NCBI GenBank assembly: GCA_034430655.1 | Contig: DAOUEC010000266.1 | Span: 1-40,442 of the forward strand | Direction of reading: 5' to 3' | From: JAUWNP01 sp034430655 | GTDB taxonomy: Bacteria; Chloroflexota; Anaerolineae; B4-G1 | Length of the DNA stretch: 40,442 nucleotides | Shown here: piece after piece, positions 1 to 6,966 of the stretch | Numbering within the stretch: the first letter of the stretch is position 1 | How the letters are laid out: every line of letters starts with the position of its first letter | Translations under genes and position numbers: made by a program | Notes under the pieces: model-generated | Seen by the model: only the letters and a program-made list of their open reading frames with translations | Told to the model about the DNA's origin: nothing | The model's database searches: none

Positions 1-1259
1 CCGAATAACTCGCTGGTCATCAGTTCGCGGGGGACAGCCGCGCAGTTGATGGCGATGAACGGGCCATCGGCCCGCCGGCTGCCGTTATGAATGGCCTGGG
101 CAAACATCTCTTTCCCAGTCCCGCTCTCACCCAGGAGTAGCACGGTGGAATCGCTCTGGGCGATGGTGCGGGCATAGTGCAGCGTCCGTCGCATTTTCAG
201 ACCCTGCCCTAGTATGTCATCGAACGTGAAATGAGCTCGCGCCCCCACCATGCAGTGCACCAATCGCCGTACCTCGGCGGTGTGTTCCAGCGTAAAGATA
301 AACTCTAGCGGACGGGCCCCCTCTCTCAGCACATCTATGCTCATCAGGCAAGGGCGAGGTCCGTCCGTTGCCTGGAAGACGACTTCCTTTTCCGCCATCG
401 AAGTTTGCCGGACCATCGCCATCTCCATTTCGGTGGGAGGCCCGATCAAGGTGCTAAGCCTACGCCCCATCGCCAGCCGGTGAGGAATGCCCAGAATGTC
501 ACCAGCACAGGCGTTGATGTGAGTGACTCGCCCTTCGGGGTCGAGGAACAGAATCCCTGTGCTCGTAGCCTGCAATGCGGCGTTCAGTTCCGCCAAATGC
601 TCATGTGCCTCGGAGAAACTCTGTTCTGCCTGCAACAGGTTCTCAATAGCCCTGGCTGCTGCCATGACAATGCTCAAGGTATGGGGATGACTGTTCGGCT
701 CCAGCGTGACAATGCCAATCACTCCCATCATCTGACCACTGGGGGCGTGAATCGTAGCCGCTGTATCGGTGAGGGAGTGATAAGCCAGGCAGAAATGCTC
801 CGGCCCTACGATCTGCGCTGGCAATCCTTCGCTCAGTGCCATAGTCGCCGCATTTGTGCCGATCTGCTCCTCAGCCAGCCATACTCCATCACCCAACCCC
901 ATGTCTTCCAGCGTGTGCTGCAACGCCTCGTCCCCCAGAGAGTCCAGGACGCAGAGTGTTTCATCGACCAGGTACACAATCATATCAGACTCGCCGGCGA
1001 ACTGGTAGACATCCTCCATAAATGGGCGCGCAATAGCGATCAAGTCGAAGCGATCCTGCCGCCGCTGTTCCAGTGCCTCTGTATCGCAGCGTTCCGGGTG
1101 CGGAGGAGAGCAGGGCTCCAACCCGGCCTCTTGGCAATAGTGCCAGGAACGCACAACAGCCGGATCCAGAGAGGTCGAAACAATGACCCCTTGCTGGACA
1201 AATTGTGTCCAGGCGGCTTTCAACGTCTGACAGTCATACGGGTAAGCTGAAGGCAGCAT
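1..1259 (-). CDS. AcoR-type sigma-54-dependent transcriptional activator (3' end outside window)
   Basis: Enhancer-binding activator that would use ATP hydrolysis to open sigma-54 promoters. Only the first 419 or so codons are present; the gene runs off the left edge. The N-terminus carries the SW-x-x-C segment typical of AcoR-like regulators (SWHYCQEAGLEP), followed by a GAF sensor region, a PAS domain (about 230-330) and the start of the AAA+ domain with the Walker A motif GESGTGKE. The start is ATG at 1259, preceded by GGAGG at good spacing. The C-terminal GAFTGA loop and Fis-type HTH are not visible. AcoR relatives control acetoin, alcohol or aromatic catabolism, but nothing nearby identifies the target. 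Family call is firm; ligand and regulon are unknown. Confidence 0.9.
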   Translation of the reverse strand, partial: MLPSAYPYDCQTLKAAWTQFVQQGVIVSTSLDPAVVRSWHYCQEAGLEPCSPPHPERCDTEALEQRRQDRFDLIAIARPFMEDVYQFAGESDMIVYLVDETLCVLDSLGDEALQHTLEDMGLGDGVWLAEEQIGTNAATMALSEGLPAQIVGPEHFCLAYHSLTDTAATIHAPSGQMMGVIGIVTLEPNSHPHTLSIVMAAARAIENLLQAEQSFSEAHEHLAELNAALQATSTGILFLDPEGRVTHINACAGDILGIPHRLAMGRRLSTLIGPPTEMEMAMVRQTSMAEKEVVFQATDGPRPCLMSIDVLREGARPLEFIFTLEHTAEVRRLVHCMVGARAHFTFDDILGQGLKMRRTLHYARTIAQSDSTVLLLGESGTGKEMFAQAIHNGSRRADGPFIAINCAAVPRELMTSELF

Positions 1260-1308
1260 CGGCCTACCTCCGTGCGCGCAACTGGAAAAATCCGATTCCT
1301 GTACGTCG

Positions 1309-1336
1309 AGTATAGCACAGGTGACATCTACACCAA
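1309..1336 (-). promoter_or_regulatory. Putative sigma-70 promoter of the AcoR-type regulator
   Basis: On the minus strand TTGGTG (1336-1331) and TATACT (1314-1309) are separated by 16 bp and lie about 50 bp upstream of the ATG at 1259. The -35 match is imperfect. The 130-bp gap 1260-1389 holds nothing else that I can recognise. Confidence 0.45.
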
Positions 1337-1389
1337 AACTGAGGTGTACTACATCACGGCGGGGCTGAAGGGAAAACCCAAACTAGCCG

Positions 1390-2007
1390 TCACTGTCCGC
1401 GGCCTGCCCCCAGGTCAATCCGCCGCTCCTCACCACGCAGGAGCCGGCGGATATTGGGCCGCAGTGCACACAGGATCAGCGCGGAGGCAAGCGACCCATG
1501 AACCAGGTAGGCCCATGGCCCCAGGCCCAAGGCGGCACACGCGGCAAAGACTACAGGGAGTAACAGGGCGAGCGCGATGGAACCCATAGAAGCGTGGCGG
1601 GTGGTCAGCACCACCGCCGAAGGCGCAGACAGCAGAACTGCGCCGCTCCATGGCCAGAGAGCCATCGCCCCGCCGATAGCGGCCATCGCCCCGGCGCCGC
1701 CTCGGAAGCCCAGGAAGAGCGAATAGTTATGGCCTAACACCGCCATTGCGCCAGCTAGAGCCAGTACCAGCGGTGGCCCATCCAACCAGCGGGCTACCAG
1801 CACGGCCAGCGCTGCTTTCAGGACATCCCCCACGACGGTCAGCAACGCGGCCTCCCACCCGCCCGCCCGCAGTACGTTCGTTCCCCCAGTCCGCCCGCTA
1901 CCAATCTCTCGCACGTCCACCCCGCGCAACCAGCGAACCACGAGAAACCCGACAGGGATGGAACCTAGCACGTACCCAATGACAAGCACTCCGATCCAGC
2001 GCCACAT
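1390..2007 (-). CDS. plsY: Glycerol-3-phosphate acyltransferase PlsY
   Basis: Integral membrane acyltransferase that moves an acyl group from acyl-phosphate (made by PlsX, encoded at 32598-33596) to glycerol-3-phosphate, giving lysophosphatidate. The 205-residue length and several hydrophobic segments fit the family. Visible motifs are GSIPVGF near the N-terminus, GSGRTGGTNVLR (loop 1, normally GSGNxGxTN) and GHNYSLFLGFRGGAGA (loop 2). The usual Lys of FKGGKG in loop 2 is Ala here, which is unusual. The ATG at 2007 was chosen because of a strong GAGGAGGAGG ribosome site just upstream and because the product begins at the first membrane helix; longer in-frame starts lack both. The gene has its own promoter. 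Confidence 0.92.
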   Translation of the reverse strand: MWRWIGVLVIGYVLGSIPVGFLVVRWLRGVDVREIGSGRTGGTNVLRAGGWEAALLTVVGDVLKAALAVLVARWLDGPPLVLALAGAMAVLGHNYSLFLGFRGGAGAMAAIGGAMALWPWSGAVLLSAPSAVVLTTRHASMGSIALALLLPVVFAACAALGLGPWAYLVHGSLASALILCALRPNIRRLLRGEERRIDLGAGRGQ

Positions 2008-2056
2008 GCCCTCCTCCTCTCGTATGAGATGATCTTCGTTGGCCCATTCCATCGCG

Positions 2057-2085
2057 ATTATAGCACCCCAGTGGGGCGCGTGCAA
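2057..2085 (-). promoter_or_regulatory. Sigma-70 promoter of plsY
   Basis: Minus strand TTGCAC (2085-2080), 17-bp spacer, TATAAT (2062-2057), with TGC just before the -10 (extended -10). It sits 50 bp upstream of the plsY start and is close to consensus. Confidence 0.7.
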
Positions 2086-2108
2086 GCGAGCGCATGTCAC
2101 CACATGGT

Positions 2109-2150
2109 GCTAACGGCCATCGGCTAACTGCTAACTGCTAACCGCTGATA
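2109..2150. repeat. Heptanucleotide tandem repeat, unit GCTAACT
   Basis: Six consecutive 7-bp units on the plus strand: GCTAACG, GCCATCG, GCTAACT, GCTAACT, GCTAACC, GCTGATA. The array lies in the gap upstream of plsY and enters the 3' end of the neighbouring FemAB-like gene, where it encodes the last residues (RLAVSS) and the stop codon. It resembles the short tandemly repeated heptamers of cyanobacteria in unit length and placement. Confidence 0.75.
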
Positions 2151-3188
2151 TTGCCAGCGCATCGTCGCCAGCACGCGGGGCATCACGCCGGTGTAGAGCC
2201 AGTAGCCGGGGCGCGAGACGGGGAAATCCCAGGCCCCTATGTATCTCACGAACTCCCCGCCGAACCCCCGCTTGAAGCGATACACCCCCCACAGCGGGTC
2301 CGACTCGTCCAGCACGTCCGGCGCGCCCCACATATCGTAGACCGTGCAGCCCTGTTCCCGTGCCCACTGCATCGCTTCCCACTGGAGCAAGTGATTGGGC
2401 ATCTTATCACGGTGGCCAGCGCGGGAAGCCCCGTACATGTACCACGCCCGCCCCGCGAAGCGGAAGATGAGCACCATCGCCATCGGTTCCCTCTCCACCT
2501 CGGCGATGAGCGGCTGCGCCAGTCCCGCCTCGATGAAAGCGCCCCAGGCGTCGTGATAGTAGACCTCGGGACGGATGACAAACCCGTCGCGGGCTGCGGT
2601 CTCGGCGTACATCTTGTACAGCAACGGCATGTCGGTCAGCGTGCCCCGGCGCACCGTCACCCCTTTGCGGGCCGCCAACCGCACGTTGTAGCGCCACTTG
2701 GACTTCATCGCCGCCAGGAGTTCGTTGGGGCTGCGGGTCAGGTCGAGCAGGATGGTGTTGCGGAACTGGATCTGCTCGCAGGAACCGCGCCAGCCTCGGC
2801 GGCGCAGCGTCCCCACGACCGCTTCCCCTTCGGGGGTGTCAGCCCGCACATCGGGGTCTATTTTGACGAACAGCGCCCGCTCTCGCCGAGCCGTGGTCTC
2901 CAGGTGGGCCAGCACCTGCTCCAGGAGAGCGGCATTCTCGTAGTCCAGGGCTGGGCCTTTGGGGACGTACATCACCGCCGTGGGCCAGCGGCCCAGGCGG
3001 CGGGTCAACACCGAGGCGGCTGCGCGGGGCCGGTCGTCATCCAGCCACAGGTAACGGACCGGCTGCCACCCGTAGCGGGACTTGAACGCGCCCCACTCCC
3101 AGGTTTGCAGGACGTGGGCGGCGGGCAACTCAGCCAGTGCTGCGTTCCACTGAGTCCGTGTTGCGTGTTGCGTGGTGCGTAGTTTCAT
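2124..3188 (-). CDS. FemAB-like peptidyl/aminoacyl transferase (paralogue 1)
   Basis: Member of the FemX/FemAB acyltransferase family (double GNAT fold), enzymes that typically use aminoacyl-tRNA to extend the peptidoglycan cross-bridge; some relatives act on other acceptors. The 354-residue protein has the N-terminal HVLQTWEWGAFKSRYGW region, the central AAMKSKWRYNVRLAARKG segment and the C-terminal WGVYRFKRGFGGEFVRYIGAWD block that are hallmarks of the family. The ATG at 3188 overlaps the stop of the upstream paralogue by 4 bp (ATGA), indicating translational coupling. It is clearly homologous to 3185-4270 (a tandem duplication). Both ends of the coding sequence are built from heptamer repeats: the first residues after Met-Lys-Leu come from GTTGCGT units, the last from GCTAACT units. 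The acceptor substrate is unknown. Confidence 0.88.
   Translation of the reverse strand: MKLRTTQHATRTQWNAALAELPAAHVLQTWEWGAFKSRYGWQPVRYLWLDDDRPRAAASVLTRRLGRWPTAVMYVPKGPALDYENAALLEQVLAHLETTARRERALFVKIDPDVRADTPEGEAVVGTLRRRGWRGSCEQIQFRNTILLDLTRSPNELLAAMKSKWRYNVRLAARKGVTVRRGTLTDMPLLYKMYAETAARDGFVIRPEVYYHDAWGAFIEAGLAQPLIAEVEREPMAMVLIFRFAGRAWYMYGASRAGHRDKMPNHLLQWEAMQWAREQGCTVYDMWGAPDVLDESDPLWGVYRFKRGFGGEFVRYIGAWDFPVSRPGYWLYTGVMPRVLATMRWQYQRLAVSS
3160..3180. repeat. Heptanucleotide tandem repeat, unit GTTGCGT
   Basis: Three consecutive 7-bp units (GTTGCGT, GTTGCGT, GGTGCGT) inside the 5' end of the FemAB-like gene 2124-3188, where they encode the low-complexity stretch after the start codon. Confidence 0.6.
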
Positions 3189-4270
3189 CTTCGACGCCAG
3201 GCATCCAGTATCGAGTATCCAGCATCCAGTATCCAATACCGCAGCGGCGCGTAGACCCGGTCCCACGCGCCCACGCTGCGCACCAGGTGCCCGCCGAAGC
3301 CCCGCTTGAAGCGGTAGACGCCCCACAGCCCGTCCCGCCGCCGCGTGAACTCCGCTTCCAGTGTCGCCTCGTCCTCGTCGGGGACGCCCCACAGGTCGTA
3401 GGTGGTGCAGCCCAGAGACTTGGCCCAACGCATCGCCTCCCACTGGAGCAGGTAGGTGGGCATCTTCTCGCGGTGGGCGTCGCCTGAGGCCCCGTAGAAG
3501 TACCAGGCCCGAGGTGGGAGCGCGAAGACCATCAATGCTGCCACCGGCTCCGTAACCCCCCCCGCCCCCCCCGAAGCGGGGGGGAGTTCGGCCAGGAGCA
3601 GCCGTGCCCAGTCCCGGGGCGCGAACAGCCGGTAAGCCGCCTCGTAGTAGGCCGGGGAGTGGACGCCGAAGCGGTTCCGCGCAGCGGTGGCGGCCATCAG
3701 CGCGTGGAAGGCGGGCAGGTCGGCCTCGCTTGCCTCCCGCACCGTCATTCCCTTGCGTGCTGCCAGCCGGACGTTGTAGCGCGTCTTCGACTTCATTGCC
3801 GCCAGGATTGCGTCCTCGTCGGGGGAGATGTCCACGACGGTGGTGCGGCGAGGCTGAAGGCTACCGAAGGGTGACGGGCGAAAGCCAAGCGCGTGCAGCC
3901 TCTCGCGGTGAGTGGCCTCATCGGGCAAGTCGGGCTCGACGATTAGGACGACGGCCCCCCGCGATCGGGCAGCGCGGTCGAGGGCCACCAGCAGCGCCGC
4001 CAGTTGCTCCTCGTCGGCCCAATCCACCAGTGGCCCTCTGGGGACGTAGGCCAGGCAGCCCAGCCCGGCCGGCAAACGCCGGTAGAGCACCTGCGCCCCG
4101 GCGATCAGTTCATCCCCTCGGGCCAGCCCTACCCGCTCGTCGGCCCACCCGAACTGCGCTTTGAGCGTGCCCCAGTGGCTGGTCTGGAGGACGTGTCCGT
4201 CGGGGCGGGCCGCAATGAACCGGTCCCAGATGTCAGGCGCAATGGAGAATATAGGTTGTGTTTTGGTCAT
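3185..4270 (-). CDS. FemAB-like peptidyl/aminoacyl transferase (paralogue 2)
   Basis: Second FemX/FemAB family acyltransferase, 361 residues, likely acting on cell-wall precursors. It shares with its downstream neighbour the HVLQTSHWGTLKAQFGW start, the AAMKSKTRYNVRLAARKG core and the WGVYRFKRGFGGHLVRSVGAWD C-terminal block. Compared with paralogue 1 it carries about 12 extra residues (PPASGGAGG region) between LLLAE and EPVAALMVF, and the DNA there is a C-run/G-run palindrome, so this looks like an in-frame insertion of a small repeat. The C-terminus (WILDAGYSILDAW) is encoded by ATCCAGT heptamers. The ATG at 4270 lies inside a heptamer array with an ATGA in most units and has no Shine-Dalgarno; translation may depend on ribosomes finishing the methyltransferase gene that ends at 4302. 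Confidence 0.87.
   Translation of the reverse strand: MTKTQPIFSIAPDIWDRFIAARPDGHVLQTSHWGTLKAQFGWADERVGLARGDELIAGAQVLYRRLPAGLGCLAYVPRGPLVDWADEEQLAALLVALDRAARSRGAVVLIVEPDLPDEATHRERLHALGFRPSPFGSLQPRRTTVVDISPDEDAILAAMKSKTRYNVRLAARKGMTVREASEADLPAFHALMAATAARNRFGVHSPAYYEAAYRLFAPRDWARLLLAELPPASGGAGGVTEPVAALMVFALPPRAWYFYGASGDAHREKMPTYLLQWEAMRWAKSLGCTTYDLWGVPDEDEATLEAEFTRRRDGLWGVYRFKRGFGGHLVRSVGAWDRVYAPLRYWILDAGYSILDAWRRR
3203..3237. repeat. Heptanucleotide tandem repeat, unit ATCCAGT
   Basis: Five consecutive 7-bp units (ATCCAGT, ATCGAGT, ATCCAGC, ATCCAGT, ATCCAAT) lie within the 3' end of the FemAB-like gene 3185-4270 and encode its periodic C-terminal residues ILDAGYSILDAW. Confidence 0.75.
3553..3585. 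repeat. C-run/G-run palindromic element inserted in frame in a coding sequence
   Basis: Plus-strand TAA followed by two C-tracts, a short GAAG turn and a seven-G tract. The tracts can pair as a hairpin. It has the same layout as the intergenic element at 22597-22634 (TAACCCCCC, C-tract, short loop, G-tract, AG). It corresponds to the extra residues PPASGGAGG of paralogue 2, which are absent from paralogue 1. Confidence 0.55.
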
Positions 4271-4318
4271 TGTTCATTGTTCATTGGTCATTGGTCATTG
4301 GTCATTGTTCATTGTTCC
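4263..4318. repeat. Heptanucleotide tandem repeat, unit TTG(G/T)TCA, at a gene junction
   Basis: Eight consecutive 7-bp units on the plus strand: TTGGTCA once, TTGTTCA twice, TTGGTCA three times, TTGTTCA, TTGTTCC. On the coding (minus) strand all units but the last read TGACCAA or TGAACAA, so an ATGA recurs along the array, giving overlapping start and stop codons in rotating frames. It contains the stop codon of the methyltransferase (4302-4304) and the start codon of the FemAB-like gene (4268-4270). Confidence 0.85.
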
Positions 4319-5138
4319 GCCGGGCAACGACGAGCAGGCCGCCGCCCTTCTCGCCGGGAGGTACGTCCGCCTCATAGTAGAGTCGCCAACGGCGGCTAAG
4401 ACAGCGTACGACGGCACGGCGCAGAAGTGCCTGATAGCCTAGGGGCCGCAGCCGCGGTGAGACCAGCAGCCCCCACGCCGTTCGCGGTTGGCCCACGCCG
4501 TAGCGGTTGTTCATCCGGTCCCACAACCGCTCGACTCCTTCCGGGATGTAGTAGCGTGCTTTGACCATCTCCATCCCGGCGGCGGCCAGCAGACCGCCCC
4601 ATTCCTCCGGCGTGTGGTAGTGGTGATGCTCCAGCCATACGTCCACGGCAGCTGCGTACCACTCCGCTTCCTCCATGTTTCCGGCTTCCATCGGCCGGAT
4701 ATAGCCGTCGAGCAGGTGGCGGAAGGCGTCGGAAGGGACGGTGAAGATGAAGCGACCGCCGGGTCTCAGCACCCGCCCCACCTCGCGCACGACCGGCTCC
4801 ACTTCGGGGATGTGCTCCAGGACTGAGTTGCTGAAGACGGTAGCGAACGTGCCGCCAACGTAGGGCAGGCGGTGGCCGTCAGCCAGGTCCACGTGGCGGT
4901 ATGCGCCACATCGGGCCGCCTGGTGCAGTTGGTCGGCCCAGGGGTCGAGCCCCACGTCCACGCAGGCATCCGTCCCGAAGAGCACCTGCGCGATCAGCCC
5001 GTCGCCACAGCCCAGGTCGAGCAGGGGGCGGGCGTATTGCTCCGCCGCCGCCACGCGCAACTCAATCGCCCGCCACAGTGCCACGGGCGGGGCGAACCAG
5101 TAGGTCGTCAGCGACTCGGTGAGATAATCTCGTGTCAT
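4302..5138 (-). CDS. Class I SAM-dependent methyltransferase
   Basis: A 278-residue methyltransferase of the Methyltransf_11 type. The SAM-binding motif I is LLDLGCGDGLIAQVLFG (about residues 40-56), followed by an acidic strand end (DVGLDPWAD), the motif SNSVLEHIPEVEPVVREVGRVLRPGGRF that marks small-molecule or glycan methyltransferases, and FTVPSD. The substrate cannot be read from the sequence; co-transcription with two FemAB-like transferases hints at a cell-envelope acceptor. The start is ATG at 5138; no convincing Shine-Dalgarno is visible and degenerate heptamers (TTAGCCG, TTAGCGG on the plus strand) precede it. The last residues (NNEQ) and the stop are encoded by the TTGTTCA array. 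Confidence 0.85.
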   Translation of the reverse strand: MTRDYLTESLTTYWFAPPVALWRAIELRVAAAEQYARPLLDLGCGDGLIAQVLFGTDACVDVGLDPWADQLHQAARCGAYRHVDLADGHRLPYVGGTFATVFSNSVLEHIPEVEPVVREVGRVLRPGGRFIFTVPSDAFRHLLDGYIRPMEAGNMEEAEWYAAAVDVWLEHHHYHTPEEWGGLLAAAGMEMVKARYYIPEGVERLWDRMNNRYGVGQPRTAWGLLVSPRLRPLGYQALLRRAVVRCLSRRWRLYYEADVPPGEKGGGLLVVARRNNEQ

Positions 5139-5180
5139 CTTAGCCGTTAGCGGTCAGTCTGGGATCACACAGTAGGGGGC

Positions 5181-5209
5181 AGTATACCGCAGGGAGCGTG
5201 AGGTGTCAA
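5181..5209 (-). promoter_or_regulatory. Sigma-70 promoter of the methyltransferase-FemAB operon
   Basis: Minus strand TTGACA (5209-5204), 17-bp spacer, TATACT (5186-5181), about 43 bp upstream of the start at 5138. A perfect -35 and near-perfect -10 make this the likely promoter for three co-directional genes (5138 down to 2124). Confidence 0.75.
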
Positions 5210-5252
5210 AAGGTTGTGTTGCGGCTTCCATGTCCGACGGCCCGGTCATTCG

Positions 5253-5279
5253 CCCTTTTGCGGTAAGTTGTGCTATAAT
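5253..5279 (+). promoter_or_regulatory. Promoter of the epimerase gene with CCCTTTTGCGG box
   Basis: TATAAT at 5274-5279 is preceded by TGC (extended -10). No -35 is placed at the usual distance, but the box CCCTTTTGCGG (5253-5263) lies 10 bp upstream of the -10. The same box lies 9 bp upstream of the -10 of the DUF2207 operon (24245-24255). The transcript would begin with the heptamer array at 5285-5354. Confidence 0.5.
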
Positions 5280-5284
5280 AAAGT

Positions 5285-5354
5285 TTGGTCACTGGTCATT
5301 GTTCATTAGTCATTGGTCATTGGTCATTAGTCATTGTTCATTGTTCATTGTTCA
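5285..5354 (+). repeat. Heptanucleotide tandem repeat, unit TTG(G/T)TCA, in a 5' leader
   Basis: Ten consecutive 7-bp units (TTGGTCA, CTGGTCA, TTGTTCA, TTAGTCA, TTGGTCA twice, TTAGTCA, TTGTTCA three times). It is the same unit as at 4263-4318, but here in the sense orientation of the downstream gene. The array fills the space between the -10 box (5274-5279) and the epimerase start (5372), so it would form most of the mRNA leader. Confidence 0.88.
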
Positions 5355-5371
5355 TTGGAACGGAGTTCCCT

Positions 5372-6298
5372 ATGCGTTTCCTCGTCACTGGTGGAGCCGG
5401 ATTTCTTGGGGCGGCCCTGGCTAACCGATTGGCTCGCGATGGGCATCAGGTGCGGGCCATTGATGACCTCAGTGCCGGGGACCCTGCCCGGCTGGACGAG
5501 CGGGTGCTTTTCACCCGGGGCGACGTAGCCGACCGGCCCAAATTGTGGACGTTGCTGCAGGACGTGGACTGCGTTTACCATCTGGCGGCGCGTGTGCTGG
5601 TCAGCGAATCCATCCTCTACCCACGTGAGTACAATGAGGTCAACGTTGGCGGCACTGTCAGCGTGATGGAGGCGATGCGGGACGCCGGGGTGCGTCGCGT
5701 CGTCCTCACTTCCTCCGGTGCAGTCTATGGTGAGCAGGCCGAGCAGCCGGTGCGCGAGGACGCCGCTCCTAACCCGCAGTCTCCCTACGCCGTCAGCAAA
5801 CTGGCTGCAGAGTACTACGTTCGCACCATCGGCGCGCTGTGGGGTATTGAGACGGTGATTCTGCGTATCTTCAACGCCTATGGGCCAGGACAGAACTTGC
5901 CGGTCTTCCATCCACCAGTGATGCCGCGCTTCCTGCAACAGGCGCTGGGTGGGGGGTCGCTGGTCATCTTCGGTGGCGGTGGGCAGACCCGCGATTTTGC
6001 CTACATAGACGATGTGGTGGGGGCGTTGGTGGCGGCTGCCACTGCCTCCGACGTGGACCGCCGTATCATCAACGTGGGCAGTGGCCGTGAGACCAGCGTC
6101 AACGAACTGGCGGCGCTGGTGGCAAAGGCGGTGGGGCGGGGGGTAGAAGTGCTCCACAGCCCCGCCGAGGGTGGCGGCGTTTCCCGCCTCTGCGCCGACA
6201 TAGCCGTCGCGCACAGGTTGTTGGACTACGAGCCGCGCGTGGACCTGGCGCAAGGGTTGCGCCTGACGCTGGAACGCGACCCACGTTTCCAACGGTAA
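5372..6298 (+). CDS. NAD-dependent sugar-nucleotide epimerase/dehydratase (extended SDR)
   Basis: A 308-residue extended short-chain dehydrogenase, closest in look to UDP-glucose/UDP-glucuronate 4-epimerases acting on nucleotide sugars for surface polysaccharide. It has the Rossmann motif VTGGAGFLGAAL (residues 5-16), DDLSAGDP, the catalytic Ser in LTSSGAVYGE, and the Tyr-x-x-x-Lys pair Y139/K143 in SPYAVSK. NAYGPGQ and DFAYIDDVV are further family marks. The ATG at 5372 gives the canonical MRFLVTGG start and follows a GGAG sequence; upstream in-frame starts would translate heptamer repeats. The stop is 4 bp before the glycosylase start, so the two genes are probably co-transcribed. Exact substrate is not determined. 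Confidence 0.88.
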   Translation: MRFLVTGGAGFLGAALANRLARDGHQVRAIDDLSAGDPARLDERVLFTRGDVADRPKLWTLLQDVDCVYHLAARVLVSESILYPREYNEVNVGGTVSVMEAMRDAGVRRVVLTSSGAVYGEQAEQPVREDAAPNPQSPYAVSKLAAEYYVRTIGALWGIETVILRIFNAYGPGQNLPVFHPPVMPRFLQQALGGGSLVIFGGGGQTRDFAYIDDVVGALVAAATASDVDRRIINVGSGRETSVNELAALVAKAVGRGVEVLHSPAEGGGVSRLCADIAVAHRLLDYEPRVDLAQGLRLTLERDPRFQR

Positions 6299-6302
6299 AG
6301 CA

Positions 6303-6896
6303 ATGAGCCGCCTGAGCCGCGATTTCTTTGCCCGTGATACGCTCACCGTCGCCCGCGAGTTACTGGGGCAGCGGCTGGTGCGGGTGCTGGATGGAGCGCG
6401 TCTGTCCGGGCGCATCGTTGAGGTCGAAGCCTACATCGGAGAGGATGACCGGGCCTCTCACGCGCACTGCGGCCCTACCGGGCGGAACGCCCCAATGTTT
6501 GGCCCGCCTGGTTACGCTTATGTATACTTCATCTACGGGATGCATCACTGCTTCAACGTCGTCACCGAGCGGGAGAACTACCCGGCGGCGGTGCTCATCC
6601 GGGCACTGGAACCGCTGCAAGGGATTGAGGCGATGCGGGCACGGCGGGGCGGTGTGCCTAACTTGCGGTTGACCAGCGGCCCGGCCCGGTTGTGCCAGGC
6701 GCTCGGGATTGACCGGCGGTTCGACGGGGCCGACCTGTGCGCGCCGGATGCGCTTCTGTTCATTGAGGAGGACACCGGGGTGCCCGACGACGCTGCTGCC
6801 ACCGGCTCCCGGGTCGGCGTGCGGGGCAACGCGGCGGCGTTGACCGCCCCATGGCGTTTCTACATTCGCGGCAGTCGTCACGTTTCACGTCAATAA
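6303..6896 (+). CDS. DNA-3-methyladenine glycosylase (AAG/MPG family)
   Basis: Base-excision repair glycosylase that removes alkylated purines. At 197 residues it has the normal bacterial length. Family features include LSRDFFARDTLTVARELLGQ at the start, the catalytic segment RIVEVEAYIGEDDRASHAH (the Glu after VE is the expected general base), GRNAPMFGPPGYAYVYFIYGMHHCFNVV, and a conserved TSGPARLCQALGI segment. The C-terminus RVGVRGNAAALTAPWRFYIRGSRHVSR is also typical. The gene lies 4 bp after the epimerase. Confidence 0.93.
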   Translation: MSRLSRDFFARDTLTVARELLGQRLVRVLDGARLSGRIVEVEAYIGEDDRASHAHCGPTGRNAPMFGPPGYAYVYFIYGMHHCFNVVTERENYPAAVLIRALEPLQGIEAMRARRGGVPNLRLTSGPARLCQALGIDRRFDGADLCAPDALLFIEEDTGVPDDAAATGSRVGVRGNAAALTAPWRFYIRGSRHVSRQ

Positions 6897-6966
6897 GGGA
6901 GTGACAATGTCAAATCTTTTCCGCATCTTCCTGCCTTTCATATTCAGAGATCGAAAGGAGAAAACG

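Noticed and set aside
405..1250. Long plus-strand open frame opposite the sigma-54 activator
   Set aside because: The minus strand encodes an unmistakable AcoR-type protein with Walker A motif; the plus frame has no domain signature.
4263..5354. Heptamer arrays as a CRISPR array
   Set aside because: Units are 7 bp, contiguous and without spacers; no cas genes are present.
5285..5371. N-terminal extension of the epimerase through the heptamer array
   Set aside because: The extension would be a periodic peptide before the canonical MRFLVTGG start, and GGAG supports the ATG at 5372.
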